Shown one piece after another: positions 25,928-34,042 of a stretch of DNA of 34,042 nucleotides. Origin of the DNA: Gammaproteobacteria bacterium (lineage in GTDB: Bacteria > Pseudomonadota > Gammaproteobacteria > SZUA-229); NCBI GenBank assembly GCA_013042055.1, contig JABDQW010000225.1:1-34042 (forward strand). Reading direction: 5' to 3'. The translations under genes were made by a program, and so were the position numbers. Position 1 is the stretch's first letter. Each line of letters begins with the position of its first letter. The notes below the pieces were generated by a model that did not search any database, had not been told where the DNA came from, and worked only from the letters and a program-made list of their open reading frames with translations.

Positions 25928-27275
25928 GCTCCATGTCATCAAGCTCGTTTATTTGTTCAATTATAGTTTGCTCATCATTTCATGTGGCTCAGAGCAAGGA
26001 AAGCCTAACCAACTACTGAGTCAAATTGCAGAGAAGAATGAGCTTGTGGTATTAACAACGAATCAGCCGACAACCTATTATATCGATCGAGAGGGGAATG
26101 CTGCCGGCCCCGAATACGATATGACTCGCTCGTTCGCCCAGATGCTTGGTGTTCAAACCCGTTATGTCATCCTGGATTCCGCTGAAGCGATTATTACAGC
26201 GCTTAAAAATGGCGAAGGTGATATAGCCGCCACCGGTTTGACTATCACCAGCGAAAGAGCATCGGAATTCGATTTTGGTCCGGCTTACATGGATGTTAGC
26301 GAATACCTGATATGCCACAGAGACGCAGGATTTATCAATGACATTGACGATCTGAGAGGTCTCGAAATCGTCGTCCCCACATCAACAAGTTACGTCGACA
26401 CGCTGTACGAATTATTTCCAGGCATCGATTGGAGTATGAACGATAATTTGATAACGCCGATGCTGTTGGAAAAGGTACGTAGCAAGGAGATCGAATGCAC
26501 CATTAGCGATTCAACGATTTTTGATATCAGTCGACGCTACTACCCGGAAATCTCGTTGAAATACACCTTACAATCTGGTTCGCAACTCGCCTGGATGTAT
26601 GAAAAAAATAATCCCCAAATGGGGAAAGTAATCGGTAAATGGTTGAAGATTTATAAAGACAACGGTGAGTATGCACGAACCATGGAAAAATATTATGGCT
26701 ATATAAAAGTGTTTGACTATGTGGATATCCAGAAATTCAAACGCCGTATTGAAAGCCGTTTGCCCAAATACAAGGACATGTTCCTTCAAGCTGCAGAACA
26801 ACACGGAATATCGCCTTCGTTACTGGCAGCACAAAGCTATCAGGAATCCCATTGGGACCCGAAAGCCAAGAGCCCGACTGGCGTGCGCGGCATTATGATG
26901 CTAACTCAACCCGTCGCCAAGTCTTTGGGTGTGACCAGCAGGCTCGATGCAAGGCAGAACATATTCGCTGGTGCCAAGTTTCATGCAAAGTTGAAGAATA
27001 TGTTGGACGAGGACGTGGCCGAACCCGATCGCACTTGGTTGGCACTGGCCGCCTACAATGTCGGCTGGGGACATTTTCGCGATGCCCAAGGTCTTGCTGA
27101 ACAACTCGGCAAGAATCCGAATTTGTGGGTTGACATAAAGCATGTACTGCCGTTACTCAGCGACAAGAACTACTATACGAAACTGACTTACGGCTACGCT
27201 CGCGGAAACGAACCTGTGCAGTATGTCACTAGAATTCGTGATTACGATGACATACTGGTGAGGTACTTAAATTAG
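25920..27275 (+). CDS. MltF-like lytic murein transglycosylase (SBP_bac_3 + SLT domains), putative lipoprotein
   Basis: Lipobox-like LLIISCGS; SBP domain GPEYDMTRSFAQMLGV...GDIAATGLTITSERASEFDFGPAYM; SLT SLLAAQSYQESHWDPKAKSPTGVRGIMMLT. Confidence 0.9.
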   Translation: MHKLHVIKLVYLFNYSLLIISCGSEQGKPNQLLSQIAEKNELVVLTTNQPTTYYIDREGNAAGPEYDMTRSFAQMLGVQTRYVILDSAEAIITALKNGEGDIAATGLTITSERASEFDFGPAYMDVSEYLICHRDAGFINDIDDLRGLEIVVPTSTSYVDTLYELFPGIDWSMNDNLITPMLLEKVRSKEIECTISDSTIFDISRRYYPEISLKYTLQSGSQLAWMYEKNNPQMGKVIGKWLKIYKDNGEYARTMEKYYGYIKVFDYVDIQKFKRRIESRLPKYKDMFLQAAEQHGISPSLLAAQSYQESHWDPKAKSPTGVRGIMMLTQPVAKSLGVTSRLDARQNIFAGAKFHAKLKNMLDEDVAEPDRTWLALAAYNVGWGHFRDAQGLAEQLGKNPNLWVDIKHVLPLLSDKNYYTKLTYGYARGNEPVQYVTRIRDYDDILVRYLN

Positions 27276-27301
27276 CTTGCATTCCTCACCATGATCACGG
27301 G
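27273..27301. repeat. Degenerate arm of repeat family B overlapping the MltF-like stop codon
   Basis: TAGCTTGCATTCCTCACCATGATCACGGG versus TAGCCCGCATTTCTCACCAGGATCACGGG: 25/29. Confidence 0.65.
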
Positions 27302-27316
27302 CTGCATGTCAATGGT

Positions 27317-27473
27317 TTAACCGCAGAGACGCAGAGGCAGAGAAATGCTGAATGCCAGGTACGACAGGCTGAGCTGTCTCAGCTGTTGCAGTCACTGCTT
27401 ACATGTCGCGTTGGATAGTCTGTTAGCACCTATAGACTTTGCGCTACTCTGTGCCTCCGCGCCGCTGCGGTAA
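27317..27473. repeat. Family A element with imperfect terminal inverted repeats (~157 bp)
   Basis: TTAACCGCAGAGACGCAGAGGCAGAGAA at left; CTCTGTGCCTCCGCGCCGCTGCGGTAA at right (reverse complement TTACCGCAGCGGCGCGGAGGCACAGAG). Confidence 0.7.
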
Positions 27474-27522
27474 GTAGAGCCAATTGCCCAAGAACAGATT
27501 AACAACCAACGCCACGCGCTGA

Positions 27523-29229
27523 TTAATACGTGCGATTCCACGAACGGTAGATGTCATTGAGTGTATTGGTGTCGCTGATATCGTATTCGAATGGCGAGTC
27601 GAAGCTGACATAACGTCCGTCCGCACTGATGGATGCGTTGGCACTGTTATCCGTTGCTTCTGCACCAGTTTGAGTGAGGTTTATTTTGTTCAGGGATACG
27701 GTTGGCATGGCGGAGAAATTGCGCACAAAGATATCATCCAAGCCCAAACTCGTTTCGGTGACCAGATTCGTCGCTGCTGACACGAACGCAACATAAGCAC
27801 CGTTTGCGCTAATGGAAGCACCACTGCTGGCATTATTACCGCTGGTGATGCCGTCCGGCGTGCTGGCCAGCAAGGTTTGATTCACCGACCGGTCTCGGCG
27901 GTAGATATCTGCTAAGGTAGTACCACCTGCAGTCAGGTTGGTTGCCTGCGATTCAAACGCGACATAATTGCCGTCATCGCTGACACTGGCATTGAGACTC
28001 GCGTCATTGCCCTGTATGCCCAGACTGTCAACACTGATGAGCTCGGTTGTGTTGGGGCTCGTCATGTCAACCAGATAGACCGACCTGATCGGCGTCGCTA
28101 ACGGAACAAGACTGTCACCCGCAATCGAATCAAAAACGATAAAACGTGCATCCGCACTCATCGAAGGCCGGTTACTGTCACCGGATCCGCCGGCTGTCTG
28201 TGTGTTATTGCGGCTGATCATTTCGACTGCTTCATTACTCATGTCTTTGCGGTAGATCTGTGTCGCACCCGTTGTGTCCAATGCAGATAAGTTCGTCGCG
28301 TTGGATTCAAACACGATGTAGCGGCCGGCATTACTAAGATCGGGGTTCTCGGCCACATTGTTTGCGCTGACCAGCCCGGTTGCGTCCCGGCTTACCAGGG
28401 TTACAGACCCATCCGTCAGATCCTTAAGATACACTTGTCGAGTTCCTCCGGTCGATAGCGACGACAGGTTGGTCGCGAGTGATTCGAACACGACGAACCT
28501 GCCATCGTCGCTTATACCTGCCGAGGCGCTGTCATTATTCGCTTCCAAGCCTGACGCATCGCTGCTGACCAGCACGACTTCACCACTGACGGTATCTTTA
28601 CGGTAGATGTGATTGCGATTCAATGTCGTTGCTGCATCGGACAGATTCGTCGCTTCAGACTCAAAAACGACATAGCGACCGCTTGCGTCGATGGCAGAGC
28701 GTGAGCTTGCTTCATTGCCAACAACAGCAAGCGTGTCCTTAGACACCAACGCGGTAGCAGGGCTGATGATGAAGCTCCATACGTAATCGGACGTTAACGG
28801 ATTACCTCCCGTGACATCCTCAACCGTCGCGCTGATCGTTGCCCGGTATTCTGTAGCCGAAATCAGGTCGCTGCCGGGTGTCAGAATTACGGTTCTAGTG
28901 GCGGCGTCATAACTAACAACCGCTGTGACGGGAGTGCCGCCCGTCGTCAGCGCAAATGACGACGGTGTTAGCGTCGTGCCGTTCATTTCGTCTCGGAACG
29001 TAACGCTGACGAGGGTACTCACGAGTGCGCTTTCGGAGTCGGGCAGCGGCGAAACGGCAGTAATTGCCGAGGGTAGGGTAGGAATTGTCGGTGTGGTCGG
29101 CGATGCCGGTACGAATGAATTCGATGACCCCCAATTACAGCCGGGTTGAACCAAACAGATCAAACCAAGGGTCATCACCGATATGATCAATCCCCAGCGA
29201 TTTTTGTCGGACGAACGCGACTTTGCCAT
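27523..29229 (-). CDS. Exported TolB/PD40-like beta-propeller protein with SbsA-type Ig-like domain, putative lipoprotein
   Basis: Signal LIISVMTLGLICLVQPGC; Ig-like VSVTFRDEMNGTTLTPSSFALTTGGTPVTAVVSYDAATRTVILTPG; seven DDGRYVAFES-type repeats. Confidence 0.8.
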   Translation of the reverse strand: MAKSRSSDKNRWGLIISVMTLGLICLVQPGCNWGSSNSFVPASPTTPTIPTLPSAITAVSPLPDSESALVSTLVSVTFRDEMNGTTLTPSSFALTTGGTPVTAVVSYDAATRTVILTPGSDLISATEYRATISATVEDVTGGNPLTSDYVWSFIISPATALVSKDTLAVVGNEASSRSAIDASGRYVVFESEATNLSDAATTLNRNHIYRKDTVSGEVVLVSSDASGLEANNDSASAGISDDGRFVVFESLATNLSSLSTGGTRQVYLKDLTDGSVTLVSRDATGLVSANNVAENPDLSNAGRYIVFESNATNLSALDTTGATQIYRKDMSNEAVEMISRNNTQTAGGSGDSNRPSMSADARFIVFDSIAGDSLVPLATPIRSVYLVDMTSPNTTELISVDSLGIQGNDASLNASVSDDGNYVAFESQATNLTAGGTTLADIYRRDRSVNQTLLASTPDGITSGNNASSGASISANGAYVAFVSAATNLVTETSLGLDDIFVRNFSAMPTVSLNKINLTQTGAEATDNSANASISADGRYVSFDSPFEYDISDTNTLNDIYRSWNRTY

Positions 29230-29511
29230 GCGTAACTCCTTTGATCACCATGATGCGGCTAGTTCAGCCATTCTAATACCTAACCGCTTGTTTTGAAACA
29301 GCACTTCGTCGGATCGTTAGCTTGTGCAATGGGCATTGACCAGCCCTGCAGTGGCAGTGACATGTTCAAATCCTGCGTTTTCTTGCAATGCATTGCCTGA
29401 TCTGTTTTAAAATCCGCGGTTAAATATCCCACACTGACATCGCTGGGTTGTTGTACCTAGTTGCTAGCGCATTTAAACTCTCGACAGATCGTTCAACTCG
29501 AGAAAATAAAG

Positions 29512-30261
29512 ATGAAACGCCTTGCTACGTTTTTTATTTCCTGTCTATTTTCGTTACCGGTGCTGTCGGCAGATGTCGATCCAAAAGACCTGATTGAGAA
29601 AGCCATGGACCACTGGCGCGGTACGTCCTCGTATTCAGAAATGACGATGACGATCCATCGACCGGACTGGGAGCGTAGCATGTCGATGCGTTCCTGGACC
29701 CAAGGTGAAAAGACGTCGTTGGTGCGCGTCACAGCGCCGAAGAAGGATGCAGGCAATGGCACTTTGCTGAAGAGCAATAACATGTGGACCTTTGCACCCA
29801 AGGTCAACCGCATTATCAAGGTGCCGTCTTCAATGATGAGCCAAAGCTGGATGGGCAGCGATTTTTCAAACAAGGATATCAGCAAGTCGACCGATATCAT
29901 CGACCAGTACGATCACACTTTGCTGGAAACACAGCAACAGGATGGCCACACGGTGTATGTGGTCGAGTCGATACCGCACGAAGAGGCCGCGGTTGTCTGG
30001 GGTAAGGAAGTGCTGACTATTCGCGATGACTACGTCCTGCTCGAGCAGCAGTTTTGGGACCAGGATGGCGTGCTCGTCAAAACGATGAAGGCACTGGAGA
30101 TCAAAGAGCTTGGCGGGCGCACCGTGGCAAGTGTTATTCGCATGGGCAAGCTCGATACACCCGATGAGTGGACCGAGATGTCTGTTCATGCCATAGAGTT
30201 TGACGTATCGCATGCAGACAGCCTGTTCACACTGTCCAACTTGAGAAATCCCAGACAGTGA
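29512..30261 (+). CDS. LolA-like outer-membrane lipoprotein-sorting family protein
   Basis: Signal MKRLATFFISCLFSLPVLSA; SEMTMTIHRPDWERSMSMRSWTQGEKTSLVRVTAPKKDAGNGTLLKSNNMWTFAPKVNRIIKVPSSMMSQSWMGSDFSNKDI. Confidence 0.85.
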   Translation: MKRLATFFISCLFSLPVLSADVDPKDLIEKAMDHWRGTSSYSEMTMTIHRPDWERSMSMRSWTQGEKTSLVRVTAPKKDAGNGTLLKSNNMWTFAPKVNRIIKVPSSMMSQSWMGSDFSNKDISKSTDIIDQYDHTLLETQQQDGHTVYVVESIPHEEAAVVWGKEVLTIRDDYVLLEQQFWDQDGVLVKTMKALEIKELGGRTVASVIRMGKLDTPDEWTEMSVHAIEFDVSHADSLFTLSNLRNPRQ

Positions 30262-31487
30262 CCATCACTCTGCGCATGGCGTGGCGGAACCTGTGGCGGC
30301 ATAAGCGCCGCACCTGGTTAACCGTGGGCGCAATGATTTTCTCCAATCTGATCCTGATATTTTCGATCTCGTTGCAACTCGGCAGCTATCGCATGATGAT
30401 CGATAACACGCTGAAGTCTTATACCGGCCATATGCAGATTCAGCGCGAGGGCTACAATGAGGAGCCAAAAATGCGCAGCAGCGTTGACGCCATCATTCCG
30501 CTGGCCAACGAAATTCGCCGCCGGCTTGACAGTAATACCGTTGCGGCTCGTGGAGTTGCTTTTGCCATGACCTCGAGCGAGGAGCGTTCATACGGTTTGC
30601 AGATTATTGGCGTTGAACCCGAATACGAACCGAATGTCTCTACCTTGCCGGGCCTGATCAACACGGGCAGCTATTTTTCGGATGCCAATGCTGAAGAAAT
30701 AGTCATCGGTAGCGTGCTGGCTCGCAACCTGCGAGTTGATATCGGTGACGAAGTGACCCTGCTGGGCAGTGGCCATGACGGCTCATTTGCAGCCGGCATC
30801 GCCATTGTTACCGGTATTTTTGAATCCGGTGTTGCTGAAATTGACCGTAGTATGGCACAGCTGCCGATTGGCTATTTTCAGAACCTGTTCGGTATGGCTG
30901 GCAGGGGGCATCATATCATCATCAACGCACCCGAGCTGTCACAGGTATCTGCATTGCAACGTTCGATATCGGCTATGATTACAAGTCGGGACAAGTTGAT
31001 CGTGCTCGACTGGGAGCAGCTTCAGCCCGGACTCAAGCAGGCGATTCAGGCCGACTTCACCAGTGCCTGGTTCATGTATGGGGTACTGATCGTACTGGTC
31101 GCGTTCAGCGTACTCAACACCCAACTGATGTCCGTGTTAGAACGAACCCGCGAGTTCGGCGTAATGATGGCGTTGGGTGTTAAACCGGCGCGGCTGGGCA
31201 GCCTGGTGATCACCGAAACCGTCGTTATGTCTGGGCTTGGTTTGGGGATCGGCGCTGTGCTTGGAATTGCAATGACCTGGTACCTTAGTATCGTCGGTTT
31301 CTCCTATCCGGGCATGGAAGAGATGGCTGACCGTTTTAACCTGCCAGAGCGCATGTACCCCAGTCTCTCGTTTCTATCGATCATGCTCGGTCCGAGTGTT
31401 GTGTTTCTGTTCAGTTTACTGGCTTCTATTTACCCGTCAGTGCGTTTGTTCTTCCTGCAGCCTGTTATTGCAATGAGGGCAGTATGA
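30258..31487 (+). CDS. ABC transporter permease, FtsX/MacB type
   Basis: RMAWRNLWRHKRRTWLTVGAMIFSNLILIF; C-terminal FtsX region LNTQLMSVLERTREFGVMMALGVKPARLGSLV; overlaps upstream and downstream genes by 4 nt. Confidence 0.93.
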   Translation: MTITLRMAWRNLWRHKRRTWLTVGAMIFSNLILIFSISLQLGSYRMMIDNTLKSYTGHMQIQREGYNEEPKMRSSVDAIIPLANEIRRRLDSNTVAARGVAFAMTSSEERSYGLQIIGVEPEYEPNVSTLPGLINTGSYFSDANAEEIVIGSVLARNLRVDIGDEVTLLGSGHDGSFAAGIAIVTGIFESGVAEIDRSMAQLPIGYFQNLFGMAGRGHHIIINAPELSQVSALQRSISAMITSRDKLIVLDWEQLQPGLKQAIQADFTSAWFMYGVLIVLVAFSVLNTQLMSVLERTREFGVMMALGVKPARLGSLVITETVVMSGLGLGIGAVLGIAMTWYLSIVGFSYPGMEEMADRFNLPERMYPSLSFLSIMLGPSVVFLFSLLASIYPSVRLFFLQPVIAMRAV

Positions 31488-32725
31488 GTCCTAGGAGTCT
31501 GCCGTTAAAAGCGATGTTCATGCTGGCCTGGCGCAATCTGTGGCGCAACCACCGGCGGACATTGATCATGCTGGCTGCGATAACGGTCGGTGTCTGGGCA
31601 ATGATTTTCATGACGGCACTGATGCGCGGCATGGTTGATGACATGCTGTTGAATGGTGTTCGCGGCCTGCCGGGTGAAGTGCAGATCCATCACCCTGAAT
31701 ACCGCGATGACCCAAGCATCAACAACAGTATTTCTGCTCCCGGTGACGCATTGCACAAGGCGCTGCAGGCGCCGCAAGTGACTGCCTGGACCAGCCGCGT
31801 GCGCGTACCGGCTGTTATTTCGAGTGAGCGCGACACCCGCGGCGTTATATTGCTCGGCGTAGAGCCTGAGACCGAAGTGCGGGTCAGTTTCGATATTGAC
31901 ACGATCTCCGAAGGCCGCTTTCTAGAAGATAGCAGTGACCGCGGACTCGTGATCGGCGCGAAGATGGCCGATCACCTGGAGACGGATCTCGGTAAACGCG
32001 TGGTCGTGATGAGCCAGGACCCGGAAAATAATATTGCCGACCGCGGCTTCCGTGTTGTCGGCATTTACAAGGCAAAGCTGGCCAGCCTGGAAGAGACCTA
32101 TATTTATGCCGGTCGCGATACCGTGCAGAAAATGCTCAAGCTGGGCGACAAGGTTTCAGAAATAGCGATCACCGGCGACGATTACCGTAATGTCGACCCA
32201 TGGTATCCGCACATCAGGCAAGCTGCAGGCGAGGACGTGGAGACGCTGCCATGGTACGAAATCGATACTTATCTCGGCAGTATGCTTGCGATGATGGACG
32301 GCTTTGTTCTTGTCTGGATCATTATCGTGTTCCTGGCTTTGTCGTTCGGTCTGGTGAATACGCTGGTGATGGCGGTGTTCGAACGTGTGCGTGAAATAGG
32401 TCTGATGCAGGCGCTGGGGATGCGGCCGAGTACGATCCTCTATCAGGTCCTGATGGAATCATTGCTGCTGCTGCTGATCGGTTTAGTGCTGGGAAATGTG
32501 ATTGCCGTTGGTACCGTTATCCCGTTACAGGACGGTATCGATATTTCGGTTGTCGCTGAAGGCATGGAAATGATGGGAACCAGCAGCACCCTGTATCCGG
32601 CATTGAAGCTCGATGACATGATCATGGCTAATGTCATTGTCATTGTACTCGGCTTGCTGACCAGCATTCTGCCGGCCTGGCGTGCGGCCAGCTATAACCC
32701 GATCGAAGCACTCAACAAGACCTAA
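31484..32725 (+). CDS. ABC transporter permease, FtsX/MacB type (second)
   Basis: FMLAWRNLWRNHRRTLIMLAAITVGVWAMIF; LVNTLVMAVFERVREIGLMQALGMRPSTILYQVLMESLLLL. Confidence 0.93.
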   Translation: MSPRSLPLKAMFMLAWRNLWRNHRRTLIMLAAITVGVWAMIFMTALMRGMVDDMLLNGVRGLPGEVQIHHPEYRDDPSINNSISAPGDALHKALQAPQVTAWTSRVRVPAVISSERDTRGVILLGVEPETEVRVSFDIDTISEGRFLEDSSDRGLVIGAKMADHLETDLGKRVVVMSQDPENNIADRGFRVVGIYKAKLASLEETYIYAGRDTVQKMLKLGDKVSEIAITGDDYRNVDPWYPHIRQAAGEDVETLPWYEIDTYLGSMLAMMDGFVLVWIIIVFLALSFGLVNTLVMAVFERVREIGLMQALGMRPSTILYQVLMESLLLLLIGLVLGNVIAVGTVIPLQDGIDISVVAEGMEMMGTSSTLYPALKLDDMIMANVIVIVLGLLTSILPAWRAASYNPIEALNKT

Positions 32726-32769
32726 ATAATGATGAAGCCGTTACTTCAATCCAATCTGGGCATGACATC

Positions 32770-33474
32770 ATGAGTTCCATCGTCTGCAAGGACCTTTGTA
32801 AAACCTTTCACCAGGGCGACGAAATCATCACCGGCCTGGACCATGTTTCTATCGATATAGAAGCCGGTGATTTTGTCTGCTTATCCGGCCCGTCAGGCTC
32901 CGGTAAAACCACATTACTCAATGCCATGGGCGGACTCGATACGCCGGACAGCGGACGGATTCGCGTCGGTGACACCCAGGTCGATGAGCTCGGCAAGGGC
33001 CCGCTGGCAGACATGCGCCTGCATAAAATCGGCTTCGTGTTCCAGGCGTATAACCTGATACCGGTGCTGACCGCGCGTGAAAACGTCGAATTTGTTATGC
33101 AGGTTCGTGGCGAACCTGCAAAGGAAAGGTCACGCCGGTCGTTTGCAATCCTCAAGGAAGTCGGCCTTGAAGGTATGGAAGACAGACGCCCGGCACAGCT
33201 CTCAGGTGGCCAGCAGCAGCGCGTGGCCGTGGCCCGTGCCATCGTCAGCCAGCCAACACTGGTGCTGGCGGATGAACCCACTGCCAACCTCGATTCGGTC
33301 ACCGCGACCCAGTTGATGGATCTTTTCGTTGCGCTCAACCAGCACCACAATATTACCTTTGTGATCGCAACACACGATACACGCGTAATGGCCTATGCCA
33401 AGCGCCTGATCAAAATGCGCGATGGCAAGATCATCAGCGATGAGAAACAGATTGAACCTAGATTCCGCAGTTGA
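32770..33474 (+). CDS. ABC transporter ATP-binding protein, LolD/MacB type
   Basis: GPSGSGKTTLLNAMGGLD, LSGGQQQRVAVARAIV, LVLADEPTANLDS. Last four codons and stop come from a repeat insertion. Confidence 0.95.
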   Translation: MSSIVCKDLCKTFHQGDEIITGLDHVSIDIEAGDFVCLSGPSGSGKTTLLNAMGGLDTPDSGRIRVGDTQVDELGKGPLADMRLHKIGFVFQAYNLIPVLTARENVEFVMQVRGEPAKERSRRSFAILKEVGLEGMEDRRPAQLSGGQQQRVAVARAIVSQPTLVLADEPTANLDSVTATQLMDLFVALNQHHNITFVIATHDTRVMAYAKRLIKMRDGKIISDEKQIEPRFRS

Positions 33475-33692
33475 TCGCTATTACTTCTAGTCAACTCTAT
33501 GATTATTCGAAAAGTTATGCAGTATTTGACGTTCACCCAATGGGTGAGTCGCTACACAGTTTATCGCCGCCCCTCTAGCGCCATGGCGGCGTTGCAACTT
33601 TTGCCAAGGACTACGGCCATTAGCTGCAAGTCGCGCCTTGCCCTGACGCTAGAGATGCAGCGCTAAATCTGTGTTCAACTGCGGAATCTAGG
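33457..33692. mobile_element. 236-bp MITE-like element, IS1380/ISEcp1-type termini
   Basis: CCTAGATTCCGCAGTTGA (33457-33474) and exact reverse complement (33675-33692); 5-bp duplications TTGAA at 33452-33456 and 33693-33697; no transposase ORF. Confidence 0.9.
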
Positions 33693-33702
33693 TTGAACCC
33701 TG

Positions 33703-34042
33703 ATGAAGCATTACCTGCTGCCGTGCCTGCTCGCGTGTGTGATGACCTGCACACTGGCCCTGTCTGCCAGTGCCGACACCGGCCTGTTCAAAGGCGGTCA
33801 TGCCAAGTACCTGTTCCTGCTGAATACCTTTCCTGCTGACAGCCTGTTTCGTGATTTCATTGACACACCCTCGATAGATCATTTCGGCGACCTGCGTCTC
33901 AATTTCGGTTGGCAACAGGACCGGGTAAAGCTGGTTAGCGACTACCAGCTGCTTGCAGGTAAAGGCGACGGTTTCGTTCTTGCCAGCAGTTTACCGGGAA
34001 ATGTTTTGATACCGGAGCGCATCCCCTCGGATAGGTTTCGCC
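33703..34042 (+). CDS. Exported protein, probably outer-membrane component of the ABC locus (partial, runs off right edge)
   Basis: Signal MKHYLLPCLLACVMTCTLALSASA followed by strand-like DLRLNFGWQQDRVKLVSDYQLL. Confidence 0.6.
   Translation, partial: MKHYLLPCLLACVMTCTLALSASADTGLFKGGHAKYLFLLNTFPADSLFRDFIDTPSIDHFGDLRLNFGWQQDRVKLVSDYQLLAGKGDGFVLASSLPGNVLIPERIPSDRFR

Noticed and set aside
27523-28740. Periodic repeats considered as a CRISPR or tandem DNA array
   Set aside because: Periodicity is at protein level (propeller blades) with divergent nucleotide sequence and intact reading frame.
1-34042. Prophage, toxin-antitoxin, defence islands, tRNA/rRNA genes
   Set aside because: None of the readable proteins or DNA features support these.

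Overview
The window looks gammaproteobacterial and chromosomal, with mostly complete, housekeeping-like genes. From left to right: (1) a partial Rsd/AlgQ-like anti-sigma factor (-) and a SHOCT-like membrane protein; (2) a seven-gene bacterial V/A-type ATPase operon in the order B-D-I-K-E-DUF2764-A, which is a circular permutation of the Chlamydia-type order E-x-A-B-D-I-K; (3) a c5-like cytochrome with a clear terminator; (4) a polyphosphate/phosphate neighbourhood containing a CYTH protein, PPK1, a degenerate-CYTH+CHAD protein overlapping an orphan ParA ATPase, a tandem PPK2 (polyP:AMP phosphotransferase type), a 2-phosphoglycerate-kinase-like P-loop protein, a Na/Pi-cotransporter/PhoU protein and a SixA-like phosphatase; (5) a C-terminally anchored M16 peptidase overlapping an MltF-like lytic transglycosylase; (6) a seven-repeat beta-propeller lipoprotein; (7) a LolA-like/FtsX/FtsX/ABC-ATPase export locus. 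Several small non-autonomous repeat families lie between genes. The best supported is a 236-bp element with 18-bp perfect terminal inverted repeats starting CCTAGATTC (IS1380/ISEcp1-like) and a 5-bp TTGAA target duplication. Removing it in silico restores a TGATG stop/start overlap between the ABC ATPase and the next gene. The most interesting functional hypothesis is a CHAD-ParA pair for positioning polyphosphate granules. All family assignments come from reading motifs; no searches were run.
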